From: Cryptomeria japonica
Taxonomy: Eukaryota; Streptophyta; Pinopsida; Cupressales; Cupressaceae
NCBI RefSeq assembly: GCF_030272615.1
Contig: NC_081410.1
Coordinates: forward strand, 118,487,140 to 118,551,139
Length of the DNA: 64,000 nucleotides
Direction of reading: 5' to 3'
Notes under the pieces: generated by a model
What the model was told of the DNA's origin: nothing
Database searches by the model: none
The model's input: the letters and a program-made list of their open reading frames with translations, nothing else
Shown here: one piece after another, positions 47,783 through 59,605 of the stretch
Numbering within the stretch: the stretch's first letter is position 1
Layout of the letters: each line of letters starts with the position of its first letter
Made by a program: the position numbers and the translations under genes

Positions 47783-49409
47783 TGGTACGAGGCACCTAAC
47801 ACTCCAAGTATGAGATATTTGTTTTCTTTTAAGTTTGTGTGTTATATTTGTGATGTAATAATGGACCAGCCATTGAGGAGCTAGTAGAGCCATGGTTGTG
47901 TTGTCCAACTTTTGGTTTGAGTCAATTATGCTCAGGATGTTGACAGCCTGAGAAGTAAGATGCCTAGGTAGTTCACAGGTAAAGTACTCTAGATGAATGT
48001 ATTCATGTATTAGAGGTCAATTGAGTTTTTTTTAGGTATTCTAGGGTGTTTTAGGACCTTCAAGAGTCTTAAAATGAATTAGAATGCAAAATTGCATCTT
48101 GGAGCAAAAAGTTGTCAAAAGTTGTTCAGCAACATTTTGCAATTTCTTGCAAAAGTTGCATTTTTTGGTTATAGGCGTTAGGAATTTGGTTGAACCAAAT
48201 GAAACAAGTGGATATAAGCCAAATTTCACTTCATTGTACAGGTTGGAGGATTGGAAATGCAAGAGCAAATTTTTGTTTGTGAAGCAACCTTGTTTCCACT
48301 GGTTGTTGGTAGTTTTGGTCTTGTTTTCCTTGTTTGTACGGTCCAGTACGGACTAGATGGTGTAAAATAATTGTCATCTTTGAATGTTAATTTTATTTTA
48401 TTTTATTAAGGTTTATTTTCAGGTTTGATTGTTCCAGGTTGTAGAGATTTCTTCCATTCTTTGCAACTAGCAGCAAAACCCTTGCAAGTAGGGTTTAAGA
48501 GCAAGAAAATGGTTCTAACCTAAGAATTCTATGATAGCACCTATTAAAATCACTAAGAATGATAGGTTAGGGTATTTAAATAGCTTAGGGATAGGGTGTG
48601 TGGTGTTGTAGGTCCAGGAGGAGGAGAAACAATGAAGCCCTAGGCTCACCGCTGGGAGTAGGTGAGTTAGGACAACAAAAAAAGTGTGATTTGTGAGCAC
48701 ATGGGATTGGTGCAGGTCCATGTGGCACATGAATGGAAATCTCTCTGAGTTCCATAGAAGGTTCCCAAATTGTTTGGAGCAGGGAATTTGACTAGTGAAG
48801 AGTCTTAGACGCATCTTGCCAAGTCACTATTTAGGCCTAAAACCCTTAAAAATAGTGCAGCATTGGAAACCCCACTTGTATGGAAAACCCAGATGCACTT
48901 TTCTAGTATTATCTATAACTTCCAAAAGGGTACTCAAATCCATGATTTATTTCTAGGCTTGTTTGGGAATTTTCCAATTTAAGACCCTAAAACTACCTAG
49001 GGAGGGCTAATGTAATTAGGCCTATTTAGGTGCCGGTAGAGACTTAGAAGGGTTAGGAAGCCAAGGCGATCAATTTGGCGAGCCTTAAACCTTAAAAAAC
49101 ATTGAATACACCTTGTAGATGCATTGGGAAACCATAGGAAGTGGTTGTGTGTTAAGATCCTTGCAGAAGTGGTTGGAGCCCAGTAGAGGAGTGTGATTGT
49201 AACTGAGGTGGAAACCTCAATTCGTGGAGTTGATTGTCCAGAAAACATTGGCTATACCTAGGAGGCAATTCAAGAAGGTTCAGACCTTTGAGGTCTCATT
49301 ATCATAACCCCTATCAAGTGCCATAGGAAGGACTTGAGTAATTGAAGGGTTGAGTACGACAAGTCACTCAAGAAGGTGAACAAACAAAGCTCCAAGACTC
49401 TCTACATCA
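47783..49409 (+). repeat. G2 3' LTR
   Basis: 1627 bp; starts TGGTACGAGGCACC and ends CTCTACATCA before ATGAT. Nearly colinear with 31817-33444. Confidence 0.9.
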
Positions 49410-50446
49410 ATGATACTCTGCAGTAGTATGTGAAAATATTACAATGGGGAATGCACATGCATTCAGGCACACAATCTAGAGCTCACTGCTCAAAATATAT
49501 TTGTCCGGAAGGCTACAACCCTCAGGGAAGTCTAACTGACTTATAATAAGATTTGGACTACAATTCGGAAGAAGTGAACTGAAAGAATAGTATCTCCAAA
49601 TGTCAGATTACAATTTCGGTTAAGCACAGTTGTCTTCTTTGCAACACCAATCTGACCTCAAACTCAACACCAAATGATAAATCACTTGTTCCCACACAAA
49701 TCTCTCTGTGATAATGCAGACACAATATCGACAGCCAAACTACATGAATAATTCACCTATATATATAATTCATCAACCTTGATAACAAGGTTTACTAAAC
49801 CCTAACCCTCAACTCACAATCACACGATACAAAGATCAATCATCAGACCAATATAATGATTTACATAGCATAGCATGGTCCTAAATCAAATTCCCAAATG
49901 ATCAGCTCCATCGGAAATCATGCCAAGATCAGATGCAACACGCTACACCACCGAAAATACCGTGTAATAGGAAAATCAATACCGATTGATGAAAACCACC
50001 AAAAACTTGCACAATGATCAATAGAGATTGCCAAAACAAATAGGACATGACTAGGAAACACCAGCAAGCACGTTAGAATCATCTGGAACAGTTGCACCAA
50101 CACCATTTTTCAAATCTTCATCGATCAACATCTAGAAGCTCAATAACACGATCAATCAGCAACTGTCATGAAGAAAGACAACTTGTGGAGCACCAAATCA
50201 TGAACCAACTAAAATTAAGATACACAAGATCATCCCAAACAATATCCCAAAGTCTCAGCACAGGATCTAATCACACCGAATATACCAGAGGAAATATCAA
50301 CCTCTACAAAACAGTGATCAACAAAACAATACTACAAAACTGGATCATAAAATCTTAGCAATCACACCAGAATAAATCACATGAATATATTGACATCAAT
50401 GACAACAACATATCCTAACAGCAACAATGACCGACCATGACCAACA
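49410..50446 (-). repeat. copia A2 left LTR, part after G2
   Basis: From ATGAT to GACCATGACCAACA, matching 33445-34494. The first 210 bases of this LTR are not in unit 2. Confidence 0.9.
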
Positions 50447-52664
50447 ATCTTCCCCTTTGACATTTATAGCAACATATGAATGTGAAAAACAGTCAATGCA
50501 AAGAAAGAAGATATCAGTAGCAAACTCCCCCTAAGATCAAGATAGATAAAGAATTTTTTCACATGACCTCTCTCCCCCTTGACAGCAATGCCAAAGATCT
50601 CAAATCAGATAACCAAACTTATTCTCCTCCTTTGAATATGAAACACAAATTGCTCTCCCTAAAACACAGAATACTCCAGTAGAGGAGCAACACCAAATCA
50701 TCAATCCAAATAAAAGAATAAGGCTCTGAAATCCACTAGATTGAAGCAACTCAAAGCATATAGTTCTCATCAGGAGGGGTGGATACCCTTAACTTGTCTC
50801 TCAAATAGACAAATGTATCTATAGGCAAAGGCATGGTTAGAATATCAGCTATCTATTCTTTTGTAGATACATACTTCAGCTTCACCTTCTCCTCACTGAC
50901 TTGCTCTCTCAAGTAATGATATTTGATTGACACATGTTTAGTCTTTGAATGTGGCACCGAATTCTTTGACATGTTAATAGCACTGGAATTATCACAGTAA
51001 ATAATAGTAGGCTCATCATGAATACCTCTAATATCTTTCAACATTTGCTTCATCCAAACTACCTGAGTGCAATTACTAGTAGCAGCAATGTACTCAACTT
51101 CAGCAGTAGATAAGGACACTGAATCTTGTTTCTTGCTAGCCCATGAAACAAACTTCTTGCCTAAAAAGAATGCTCCATTGGTAGTTCTCTTCCGGTCATC
51201 AACATCACCAGCCCATTCAGCATCAGTATAGGCAAAAAGCATGAAATCATCATTCCTTGGATACCATAGTCCATAACCCATAGTTCCCTTCAAGTACTGA
51301 AATATCCTCTTAACCACAGTAACATGATTCTCTTTAGGATCAACTTGATATCTATCAACCATACACACAGCATGCATAATGTCAGGCCTAGTCTGAGTAA
51401 GATATAGCAGTCTACCAACCATAGATTTGTACAAACTCTGATTAGCTTTAGGAGATTCATCATTTTTAGACAATTTACAACTAGTCACCATAGGTGTTCC
51501 AACTAGTTTGGAATCATCTAATCCAAACTTCTTTAGCAATTCCTTCGCATACTTAGTTTGAGATATGAATATACATTTTCCTATCTGTGCAATCTGCAAG
51601 CCTAAGAAGAATTTCATCTCACCAATCATAGACATTTCAAATTCTTTCTGCATATCACTGACAAACTTCATGCTCAAGTCATCATCACCACCAAAGATAA
51701 TATCATCAACAAAGACTTCAACAATTAGGATGTTATCATTTTCAATCTTGAAAAATAGATTATTGTCAACAACACCTTTAGTAAATCTCAATTTCAACAA
51801 GTATTTTTCTACTCTAGCATATCAGGCTCTAGGAGCTTATTTCAATCCATAAAGGGCTTTCTTCAACTTACATACCATGTCTCCATCATCCGACAGTGAA
51901 AATCCATCAGGTTGTTCAATGTAAACCTCTTCTTCTAGATCACCGTTCAAAAAGGTTGATTTGGCATCCATCTGATAAACCTTGAAATCTTTATAAGTAG
52001 CATAAGCAAGTAGCAGTCTAACAGCTTCAAGTCTAGCAACTAGAGCAACAGTCTCTTTATAACCAATTCCTTCTTGTTGTGAGTAACCTTTGTAGACCAG
52101 TCTAGCTTTATTTCTGACAACTTCACCGGCTTCATTCAACTTGTTTCTGAATACCCATTTAGTACCAATAACATTCTTATCCTTAGGTCTAGGCACAAGT
52201 TCCCAAGTATTATTCTTTTCAATTTGATCTAGTTCTTCCATAGCTCTCATCCAATTTTCATTTTTACAAGATTCAATAACATCTTTAGGTTCAATTTTAG
52301 AAATAAAACATACTTCTTCAGTAGTTAACCTTCTTCTAGTCATCACACCTTTATTCTTATCACCAATAATCTTATTTTCAGAATGATTCAGTCTTACATA
52401 CCTCAGAGTCTTCTGATTGTTCAGATTCATAGGTCCCTGAACATCTTCACTAGGAGCAACAACATCTGGATTCTCTACTGGATCATTTTGCTTAGGTTCT
52501 TCAAGTTGAACAGGAGCTAGAACAACATGTTGAACATCAGCATAACCACATGCTCTAATCTCCTTCCCAAGGATTTCATCCACTTTCACATTTACACTCT
52601 CAACTATCTTTCTCAGTCTCTTATTATAGCATTGGTAGGCTTTTCTCTTAGTTGAATATCCCAA
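50447..52664 (-). pseudogene. copia A2 RT and RNase H
   Basis: Frame 52664-51837 has [15 protein letters not shown] (end of integrase), [36 protein letters not shown] and [17 protein letters not shown]. After a stop, 51800-50853 (315 codons) gives VFVDDIIFGGDDDLSMKF (catalytic block), FLGLQIAQIGKCIFISQTKY, RPDIMHAVCMVDRYQ, then RNase H with YTDAEWAGDVDD, STAEVEYIAATS and IYCDNSSAINMS; its catalytic residues appear intact. The tail to about 50770 ends ADIL and YLRDKL-like. 50447-50760 is the purine tract and 3' untranslated part. Confidence 0.9.
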
Positions 52665-53290
52665 GAAGATACCTTCATCACTTCTAGCATCAAACTTTCC
52701 TATATCCTCATCTCTCCTGTTATAACATTTGCTACCAAGTACTCTGAGATATCTTATAATAGGAACATAACCAAACCATAGCTCATAAGGGGTCTTACCG
52801 GTATCACCTTTGATATGAACTTTGTTGAATGTGTAAACAACATTGCCAATGGCTTCTCTTCAGTAAATCTTTGGAACATTTCCTTCAATTGGCATAGTCC
52901 TTGCAGCATCCAAAATAGTTTTGTTCTTCCTCTCAACAACTCCATTTTACTGAGGGGTTCTAGGAGAAGACAAATGTCTTCTAATTCCAGGCATCTCACC
53001 AAATGAATTGAACTCATTGGAACGGAATTATCCACCTCTATCAGATCTTAGACATTTCACCTTCAATCCAGACTCAATTTCCACCTTAGCTTTGAATATT
53101 TTGAATTTGTCCAATGCTTTTGATTTCTCCTTCAAAAAGACAACCCACATCATCCTTGAATAATTATCAATTAGCAACATAAAATATCTATCACCCTCCA
53201 CTCTTCTAACATTTGTAGGTCTGCATAGGCCAGTATGCACAAGATCTAGCAGTCCATCAGATATATATTGTTTTCTCTTGAAAGAAATTC
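52665..53290 (-). pseudogene. copia A2 integrase
   Basis: 53240-53028 has MHTGLCRPTNVRRVEGDRYF, DNYSRMMWVVFLKEKSKAL and VKCLRSDRGG (catalytic Asp). After a stop and shift, 53020-52665 gives NGVVERKNKTILDAARTM (catalytic Glu), [13 protein letters not shown] and [17 protein letters not shown]. Most of this segment is deleted in A1. Confidence 0.85.
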
Positions 53291-54970
53291 TTGTTTACTT
53301 ACCCAACTGACATTCCTTACATACCGGATTAACAGGCTTAACAATCTTAGGCAGATCTCTAATAGCATGTGTAGAAAAGATCTTAATCATTGAATCAAAG
53401 TTCACATGACACGTCCTCCTATGCCACAACCAACTCTCATATATCTTAGCAATCAAACAACTTTTCTCACTAGCATTCAAATGAAAAATGTTACCTTCAG
53501 TCTTAGTCCCAAATGCAATCTCTATACCGGAGGCATTCAATATCTTGCATGTACCATCCTTGAATTGTAGATCATAACCCTTATCAACCATCTGTCCAAC
53601 ACTCAAAAGGTTATTCTTCAAACCTTCAACATACAAGACATCATCGGTGTTATGCTTACCATCAAAAGAAATAGAACCTCTCCCATAGATTACACAGGCT
53701 TTGTTATCTCCAAATCTAACTATTCCACCATCATACCTTTCCATGCTTACAAATTTTATTTTATCACCACTCATATGATGTGAACAACCGTTGTCAATCA
53801 CCCATTCATCATTTTCTTCTACCTTAGTAGCCAATTTTTTCTCCTCAATAGAACAACTATTGGAATCAATAGGTGCAGGTCTATCTTCTTTAATGGCAAT
53901 AAACACAACGTCATCTCCTTTTGATTCATCATCTGTGACACCTTCATCTCTATCATAATAACAGTTCTTCTAGTTCCTAAACTTTTGGTTAGACTTATAA
54001 GGCTTATCATACTTCTCATGCTTCTCATATCTAACATTCCTATCATGCTTATCAAACTTATCATGCCTGTCATACTCAGCCATTCTCTCCGGGCATCTAG
54101 AAGCAAAATGTCCTATCTTATTACAAGAGAAACATTTCAAGGGCAACTTTCCATCATACTTACCGACACCTTTAGGCAATCTTTGGGCAATCAATGCTTC
54201 AAGCTCATCAAGCTCTCTTTCTTTCTCTTCCATATGTCTTCTCTCTCTTTCATATCTGGATATTCTGCACTCATCTGGATCATACTTCTTCTTACCGGAT
54301 ACAGACGTAGATACTCTAAATGTTGTCTCAGGTCCTTTACATGTGATTCTCCAAATTCACTCAGCTCAAATGCAGCAAGCTTTCCAACCAACATATCTCT
54401 TTTCACTGTAGTCACACTTCGGATCTCATCAACAGTAGCAATCTTATGTTTATAAGTAGGAGGCAAAGATCTCAGCACCTTGGCAACAATTCCATATTCC
54501 TCAAAGCTTCCACCAACACATCTAATACCTAGGACAAGTTCATTCACCTTAGCCATAAAAGAATGTATGTTCTCATCATCTCCCATCTTCAATGTCTCAT
54601 ATTTTCCTTTCAAACTCTGCAACTTAGCAGCTTTCACTTGTTTGTCACCTTCATACAGAATCTCAAACTTCTCCCAGATCTCATGTGTGGTCTGAAGTCC
54701 CATAACATTTGTTATTTCTGAATTAGTCAAGACACTAAGAAATGATTCCTTTACTCTGATGTTATATTCTGCTTCCTTAACTTCATCTGGAGTAGATGGT
54801 CCATTCTGAGGAACAACATAGGGATTCTTTGTGATCTTCCAGTACTCTTCTCTAAGACATTTCAAGTGCACCTCCATCCAGTTCTTCCATATAGTATAGT
54901 TGATTCCATCAAACCTCGGACTGTCCTTCTTGAAAAGAATACCTTGTGTTGCCATCCCAGATCTCCTCAA
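53291..54970 (-). pseudogene. copia A2 gag and protease
   Basis: Gag starts at ATG 54955 (MATQGILFKKDS) or in-frame at 54970, and runs to about 54240 with FDGINYTIWKNWMEVHLKCL, TTHEIWEKFEILYEGDKQV and LGIRCVGGSFEEYGIVAKVL. A frameshift near 54330 leads to 54233-53970 with an intact knuckle CFSCNKIGHFASRCP and a charged tail. The protease frame 53906-53295 has EWVIDNGCSHHMSGDK, where Ser of the DSG motif is Asn; the same change is in A1. The GAG pre-integrase part ends KPVNPVCKECQLGK. Confidence 0.9.
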
Positions 54971-54997
54971 GCGATTAAGATTCTATCGGAGGATCTA

Positions 54998-55009
54998 GCT
55001 CCGATACCA
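54998..55009 (-). other. copia A2 primer-binding site (initiator tRNA-Met, one or two changes)
   Basis: The minus strand reads tggtatcggagc two bases from the LTR. Confidence 0.9.
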
Positions 55010-55011
55010 AT

Positions 55012-56248
55012 TGTTAGCAGCATCCAAGAAGGAAGGCTGAGAAGGGGGGTTGAATCAGTCTTCATCAGAATATAAAACTTTAAGAATAATAACAAATCTA
55101 CCAAATTACAGCAATAGACAGATAATCAAATTAACAACACAACACACAACACCATGATTTTGAAGTGGAAAACTTGGTTAAGGGATAAACCACAGTGGGA
55201 TCCTACCTATAGTAAGATGATACTCTGCAGTAGTATGTGAAAATATTACAATGGGGAATGCACATGCATTCAAGCACACTGCCTAGAGCTCACTGCTCAA
55301 AAGATATTTTCTCAGAAGGCTACAACCCTTAGGGAAGTCTCACTGACTTACAATAAGATTCGGACTACAATCTGGAAGAAGTGAACTAAAATAATAGCAT
55401 CTCCAAATGCCTGATTACAGTTCTCGTTAAGCACAGTTGTCTACGTTGCAACACCAATCTCACCTCAAACTCAACACTGAATGATAAATCACGTGTTGCC
55501 ACACAAATCTCTCCCTGATAATGCAAACACAATATCGACACCCAAACTACATGAATAATTAACCTATATATTCATCAACCTTGATAACTAGGTCGGCTAA
55601 ACCCTAACCCTCAACTCACAATTACAAGATTACATCACACGATACAAAGATCGATCATCAGACCAATATAATGATTTACATAGCATAGCATGGTCCTAAA
55701 TCAAATTCCCAAATGATCATTTCCACTAGAAATCACGCCAAGATCAATTGCAACACATTACACAACCAGAAATACCGCAACACGAAAATCAATATCGGTT
55801 GATGAAAACCACCAAAAAATCGCACAACGATCAATGCTGATCGTCAAAACAAATAGGACACGACTAGGAAACACCAGCAAGCATGTTAGAATTATCCGGA
55901 ACAGTTGCATCAACACCATTTTTCAAATCTTCATCGGTCAACATCTAGAAACTCAAGAACACAACCAATCAGCAATTGTCATGAAGAAAGATAACTTGTG
56001 GAACACCAAATCACGAACCAACTAAAGTGAAGATACACAAGATCATCCCAAAGTCTCAGCACAAGATCTAATCACACCGGAATATATCGGAGGAAACATC
56101 AACCTCTACAAAACAGTGATCAGCAAAACAATACTACAAAACCAGATCAGGAAATCTTTCCAATCACACCGGAATAAATCACAAGAATATGTTGACATCA
56201 ATGACAACAACATATCCTAGCAGCAACAATGACCAACCATGACCAACG
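55012..56248 (-). repeat. copia A2 5' LTR (right), complete
   Basis: Starts TGTTAGCAGCATCC and ends GACCATGACCAACG, with the final A of the usual CA changed to G. The only uninterrupted, full-length copia A LTR in the window. Confidence 0.9.
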
Positions 56249-56253
56249 GTTTC
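56249..56253. repeat. probable right target-site duplication of copia A (GTTTC)
   Basis: Compare GTTTT at 21249-21253. Confidence 0.5.
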
Positions 56254-57378
56254 TTCTCAAATTATGCATATGCCATAGTCTATGTTGAATATTGCCAAAT
56301 CATTCACAAACATGGAATCCTCATAGAAAAACACAAGGCACTACTTTTAATTTTGTTTTAATTTCATGAATCTAGAAATTAACCATGGAGCTTATATTTG
56401 ACATCCAAGTTATAGGGTAGAAAATAATTGCTTGGAGAAGAAAATAAAAAAATGGTGTTGTCTTGGGCCTATGGTAGAGTTTGGAGCCTTTTTTGTCATA
56501 TTGTATTTTTCAAGCCTAATGTAGTTGTGTAGCTAGATTGAGGGAACCAATTACTAGTTAGTCAGAAATTCATGGGGAAGATGGAGTGGTTAATAATTAT
56601 GGAACCCTTGAGATGTCAAAGCTTCACGCTTGGACTACTAAAGTGTGAGATTTACTTCACCTCAATGATTTTTGGTATATGGTTGATCTTAAGAGAAAAA
56701 TACAAGGATGGAAGCAAAGAGTTGTTCACAAGGATGATCAATCCATTAGAGTTATTGAGTTTCTCATGGCACTCAAATAATTGCACCAAATCTGTAATCA
56801 ACCCTTAGGTCATGCTATATTTGGAACTACTTTTATAGGTAGGACATGAAGGTAGATGACACACTTGTGATGTGGTTCAGGGTTACTTGGTAGGGGTATT
56901 AGAGTTGAAGAACAAACTTCATAATTATGATGACAATTTGAAGATTGAAGGTGTCTACATCACTAACATTGGGCTTCCTAATATCGTAACTCCTTTCAAT
57001 TTGTTTCATTAACAATACTAATCAACTAGAATCTTAAGAAAGAATGATAGCTTGATGGATTTTACTTAGTAGATTTTTATGAATGTCACTGAGCAAGAAC
57101 ATATTGAAAAGGAGGGTACTTTTGAGTCAAATGAATAGGCCTACCATGTTCATGGATTGGATTTACATAATAAATTTATTTACTAGACTCTTTGATCCAC
57201 CAAGCATGCTTGTCAATAAGACATATTTGTAGGCTCCCCCATAAGAAAATCTTGTGTAGGAACCCTTTTTAGTGCAGGGCAATGGTTATTGAAGCATGAG
57301 TTGTTGCTAATTTTAATGTTTAGTGACTAACACATATCACCAAAAATCAATGAACAAATATGCCACTTAATTCTAGAA
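56254..57378. other. AT-rich flank, no recognised gene
   Basis: The plus strand has a 78-codon frame (56572-56808) and a later stretch (about 56880-57010) with some coding flavour (YLVGVLELKNKLHNYDDNLK), broken by stops. I could not match it to a family. It may be an old transposon relic. Confidence 0.4.
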
Positions 57379-57391
57379 ACAGGACATTGTT
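57379..57391. repeat. 13-bp target-site duplication of the LINE derivative, left copy
   Basis: acaggacattgtt occurs here and at 58907-58919, framing the LINE insertion. Confidence 0.9.
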
Positions 57392-58906
57392 TTTTATTTA
57401 AAAAGCAACGTTAACTAGGGCGTTGACCCTTTACATAATCATAGACTATCAAAAACAAAGCTCACAGGCAGTAATAAAACCAAAGGGGGTAAGCCCTAAA
57501 TAGACAAGCAAAGGAACCAATCAAACCATTAACAACCCAAACCCAACTCAAGGGGGGAAACACCCAAGCCTTGACAAGGAGGGGTTTGGGGGGGTGGGGA
57601 GGACTTCCCCTTCCGCCTGCGACAAACAACCATCTAGGCGATACTATCATTGGGACCCTCAAAAGAATGATCAGACTGTGAGGATCCCACTTGGAAACCA
57701 TCCGTAGAGACAAAATCATGTTGATGTAGGACAACAACCTATTGTTGCAAAGACGTAGGGGGTTGCAAGGGAACAACAACAGACTGTTGCAGAGGAGCGG
57801 CATCAAGAGCAGAACCAGTAGGTGAAGCGCAAAGCTGCAAGTCAAAGGCGACGGGAGGTACATCCATGGAGGCAGGAGGGGCCAAAACAGTGGGATCTAC
57901 CGCAACATCAATAGTAGTAAGAGGCACCTCAACTTCCAGAGAGGAGCCATCTGAATCAGAATCAGTAGCATGGATGGTCAAATGATCGGAAGTAGCATCC
58001 TTCCACTAGGTAGCAACAGCTTTGTGGCGTGAAATGGAGCAGTCTGAAGCAAGGTGACCCGTAGAGAAGCATTTCCAACAACGAAAGGGAGACCCTCAAA
58101 ATCTAGCGGTTGTGTCCAAGGCCGATCCCCAACCATAAGAACCACATCACCCAAAAGAGGTGAGTAGTTGTCAATATCAACTAAGATGCGGGCAACGGTA
58201 GTTTGATCCATTGAAGATGTAGTATCATCAACCTTTAAGAAATGGCCAATAGAGATATCGATAGCCTCATAGCAAGAATGCTCCCAAAAATGAAGAGGGA
58301 GATTAGGAAGTTGAACCCAGACTGGATGCACATTGAGTGGTTCAGTTAGAGGGTTGAAGGAAGTTGTCCAAGGCTTGGCAGAGAGAGGATGCACTCCCCA
58401 AGCCCACAACTTGCCCAAAACCAAATTCTGATCAGTCGGGGATGTAAAAGTAGCAATGAAAAAGCCTTTAGCACAAGGAAAAAGCTCAATATTGTGAGCC
58501 ACCACAAGCTTCCAAGAGTCACTCAACCAGCGATGGAGGTCTGGTAGTGAAGGCCAAAGCCCAGAGAATCTGCACACTAGATCACAACATTGGTAGAACC
58601 CAATGTTGTCCACCACATCTTATCCACATACCACCACAGGGGAGGATTTGGCATAGGGAAGAGGACGAACCCCTTTAGAGGGTTGGGCAGCAATTCTGGC
58701 AACACGAGCAAAGTTGTGCCTACCAGCAATGGGAGGTATGGGCGGAACCATAGTATCCATAGCAATCAGCTAAGAAGCATCACCTAGAGAGTCTGTATTA
58801 GCAACATCCCTCGGAAGGGAATCCACAGGTGGGGGAGGGCATGAACCAGCCCCGACCCCCACAACAGTCGAGTCAACACAAGGAGGAGTTGAACTGATGA
58901 GTCGAG
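57392..58906 (-). mobile_element. ORF2-less LINE derivative with poly-A tail
   Basis: A 1.5-kb insertion framed by a perfect 13-bp duplication. Its A-rich tail (aaataaaaaa on the minus strand) lies at the left. It contains a DUF4283/zinc-knuckle ORF1 and then directly a 3' end that resembles LINE 3' regions (gtaaagggtcaacgcccta before the tail). There is no endonuclease or RT. It was probably moved by the machinery of another LINE. Confidence 0.8.
57620..58906 (-). pseudogene. LINE ORF1-like protein (DUF4283 with zinc knuckle)
   Basis: On the minus strand one frame is readable from 58906 on; a possible ATG is at 58760 (MDTMVPPIPPIAGRHNFARV). A stop lies near 58620, then the DUF4283 domain follows in 58616-57978: CRFSGLWPSLPDLHRWLSDS, ELFPCAKGFFIATFTS, PVWVQLPNLPLHFWEHSC and ARILVDIDNYSPLL. 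At about 58070 a one-base shift leads into CWKCFSTGHLASDCS, a proper CX2CX4HX4C knuckle, then the acidic TIHATDSDSDGSS (57981-57739) and a basic RRRKGKS. This family is the nucleic-acid-binding ORF1 of plant L1 elements. It has two lesions at least. Confidence 0.8.
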
Positions 58907-58919
58907 ACAGGACATTGTT
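58907..58919. repeat. 13-bp target-site duplication of the LINE derivative, right copy
   Basis: acaggacattgtt, identical to 57379-57391. Confidence 0.9.
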
Positions 58920-59221
58920 GATCCACAATCATATAAGGAGGTTTCTAGAATTGATGAGTGGGAAGAGATAATGAAGAATATAAGAAAGAATGAAGTATGA
59001 AACTCTAGAATTAGTGTCCCTACATATAAGGAAGAATGTTGTAAGGTGTAATTGGGTCTACAAGACCAAGTAGAATTATAATGTAATATTGAGAAATAAA
59101 TTACAACCTATATTCAAAGAGTTATTCTAATAAGCATTGTATTGACTATAAGAAGACCACTAACCTTGGGGTCAAAATTGCCCTTTTATAGACACTTTTT
59201 AGGAGGTGCACTAAATGGATT
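58920..59221. other. AT-rich spacer
   Basis: No recognisable frame or repeat. Its last part may belong to the copia relic that follows. Confidence 0.4.
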
Positions 59222-59605
59222 TAGAAAGTACATTTATTAATGATAAACTTGCATAAGGAGATATGGTTGACCCAACTTATAGATTTATTGAACCAAAAAA
59301 TGAGAGTTTTGTGTCAATTGAAGAAGTCTCTTTATGTGATCAACTAGCCCCATGTGTTTGGCATGACAAGGATGATCATTTCTTTGTTTAGTGTCAACGC
59401 AATATGTTGGAGTCCAATAACTAAATGAAGGATGTTGATGGGCATATATTTACCATCGTTCTTTAAGTGGATGATTTGATATTGATGGGAAGCAATGCAT
59501 CTTTCGTATAATGATATAAGACTGTTTGAAATGACAAATTTCAAATATTTTCAAAATTTCCTTGGCTTACAAGTTATGCACTTGGAGGATGTTTTTGATT
59601 AAGTA
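59222..59605 (+). pseudogene. copia RT relic
   Basis: Plus-strand translation in shifting frames gives FIEPKNESFV, CQLKKSLY, VWHDKDDHFFV, then VDDLILMGSN (catalytic block with an upstream stop in place of Tyr) and LFEMTNFKYFQNFLGLQVMH. These are the usual copia RT blocks in the usual order. Many stops; old. It ends where the LINE relic begins. Confidence 0.7.

Larger units (their letters stand above)
43962..49409 (+). mobile_element. chromovirus G2: duplicate of G1 from zinc knuckle to 3' LTR
   Basis: Same order and strand as G1, starting at the copia B target site TGGTA and ending at ATGAT (49410-49414). The 5' LTR and first part of gag are absent because the duplicated segment starts later. 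Confidence 0.9.
38721..56102. repeat. tandem duplication unit 2 (17.4 kb)
   Basis: Begins in copia B RNase H at the base equivalent to 25855 and ends in the copia A right LTR at the base equivalent to 38712. It preserves the segments missing from unit 1. The eight bases 38713-38720 (ttacaact) belong clearly to neither side and may be filler. Confidence 0.85.
21254..56248 (-). mobile_element. copia A: outer Ty1/copia element, enlarged by nesting and tandem duplication
   Basis: The outermost element of the nest. Its left LTR (21254-21463 and 33445-34494) is split by chromovirus G1, and its right LTR in unit 2 (55012-56248) is complete. Primer-binding sites match initiator tRNA-Met and the gene order is gag-PR-IN-RT-RNaseH, as in Ty1/copia. 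Because of the tandem duplication it has two internal regions, A1 (34495-37550) and A2 (50447-55011), and an additional truncated LTR at 37551-38712. Confidence 0.8.

Noticed and set aside
57462-57863. Minus-strand hydrophobic frame in the LINE derivative
   Set aside because: It overlaps the DUF4283 ORF1 tail in another frame and has no independent support.
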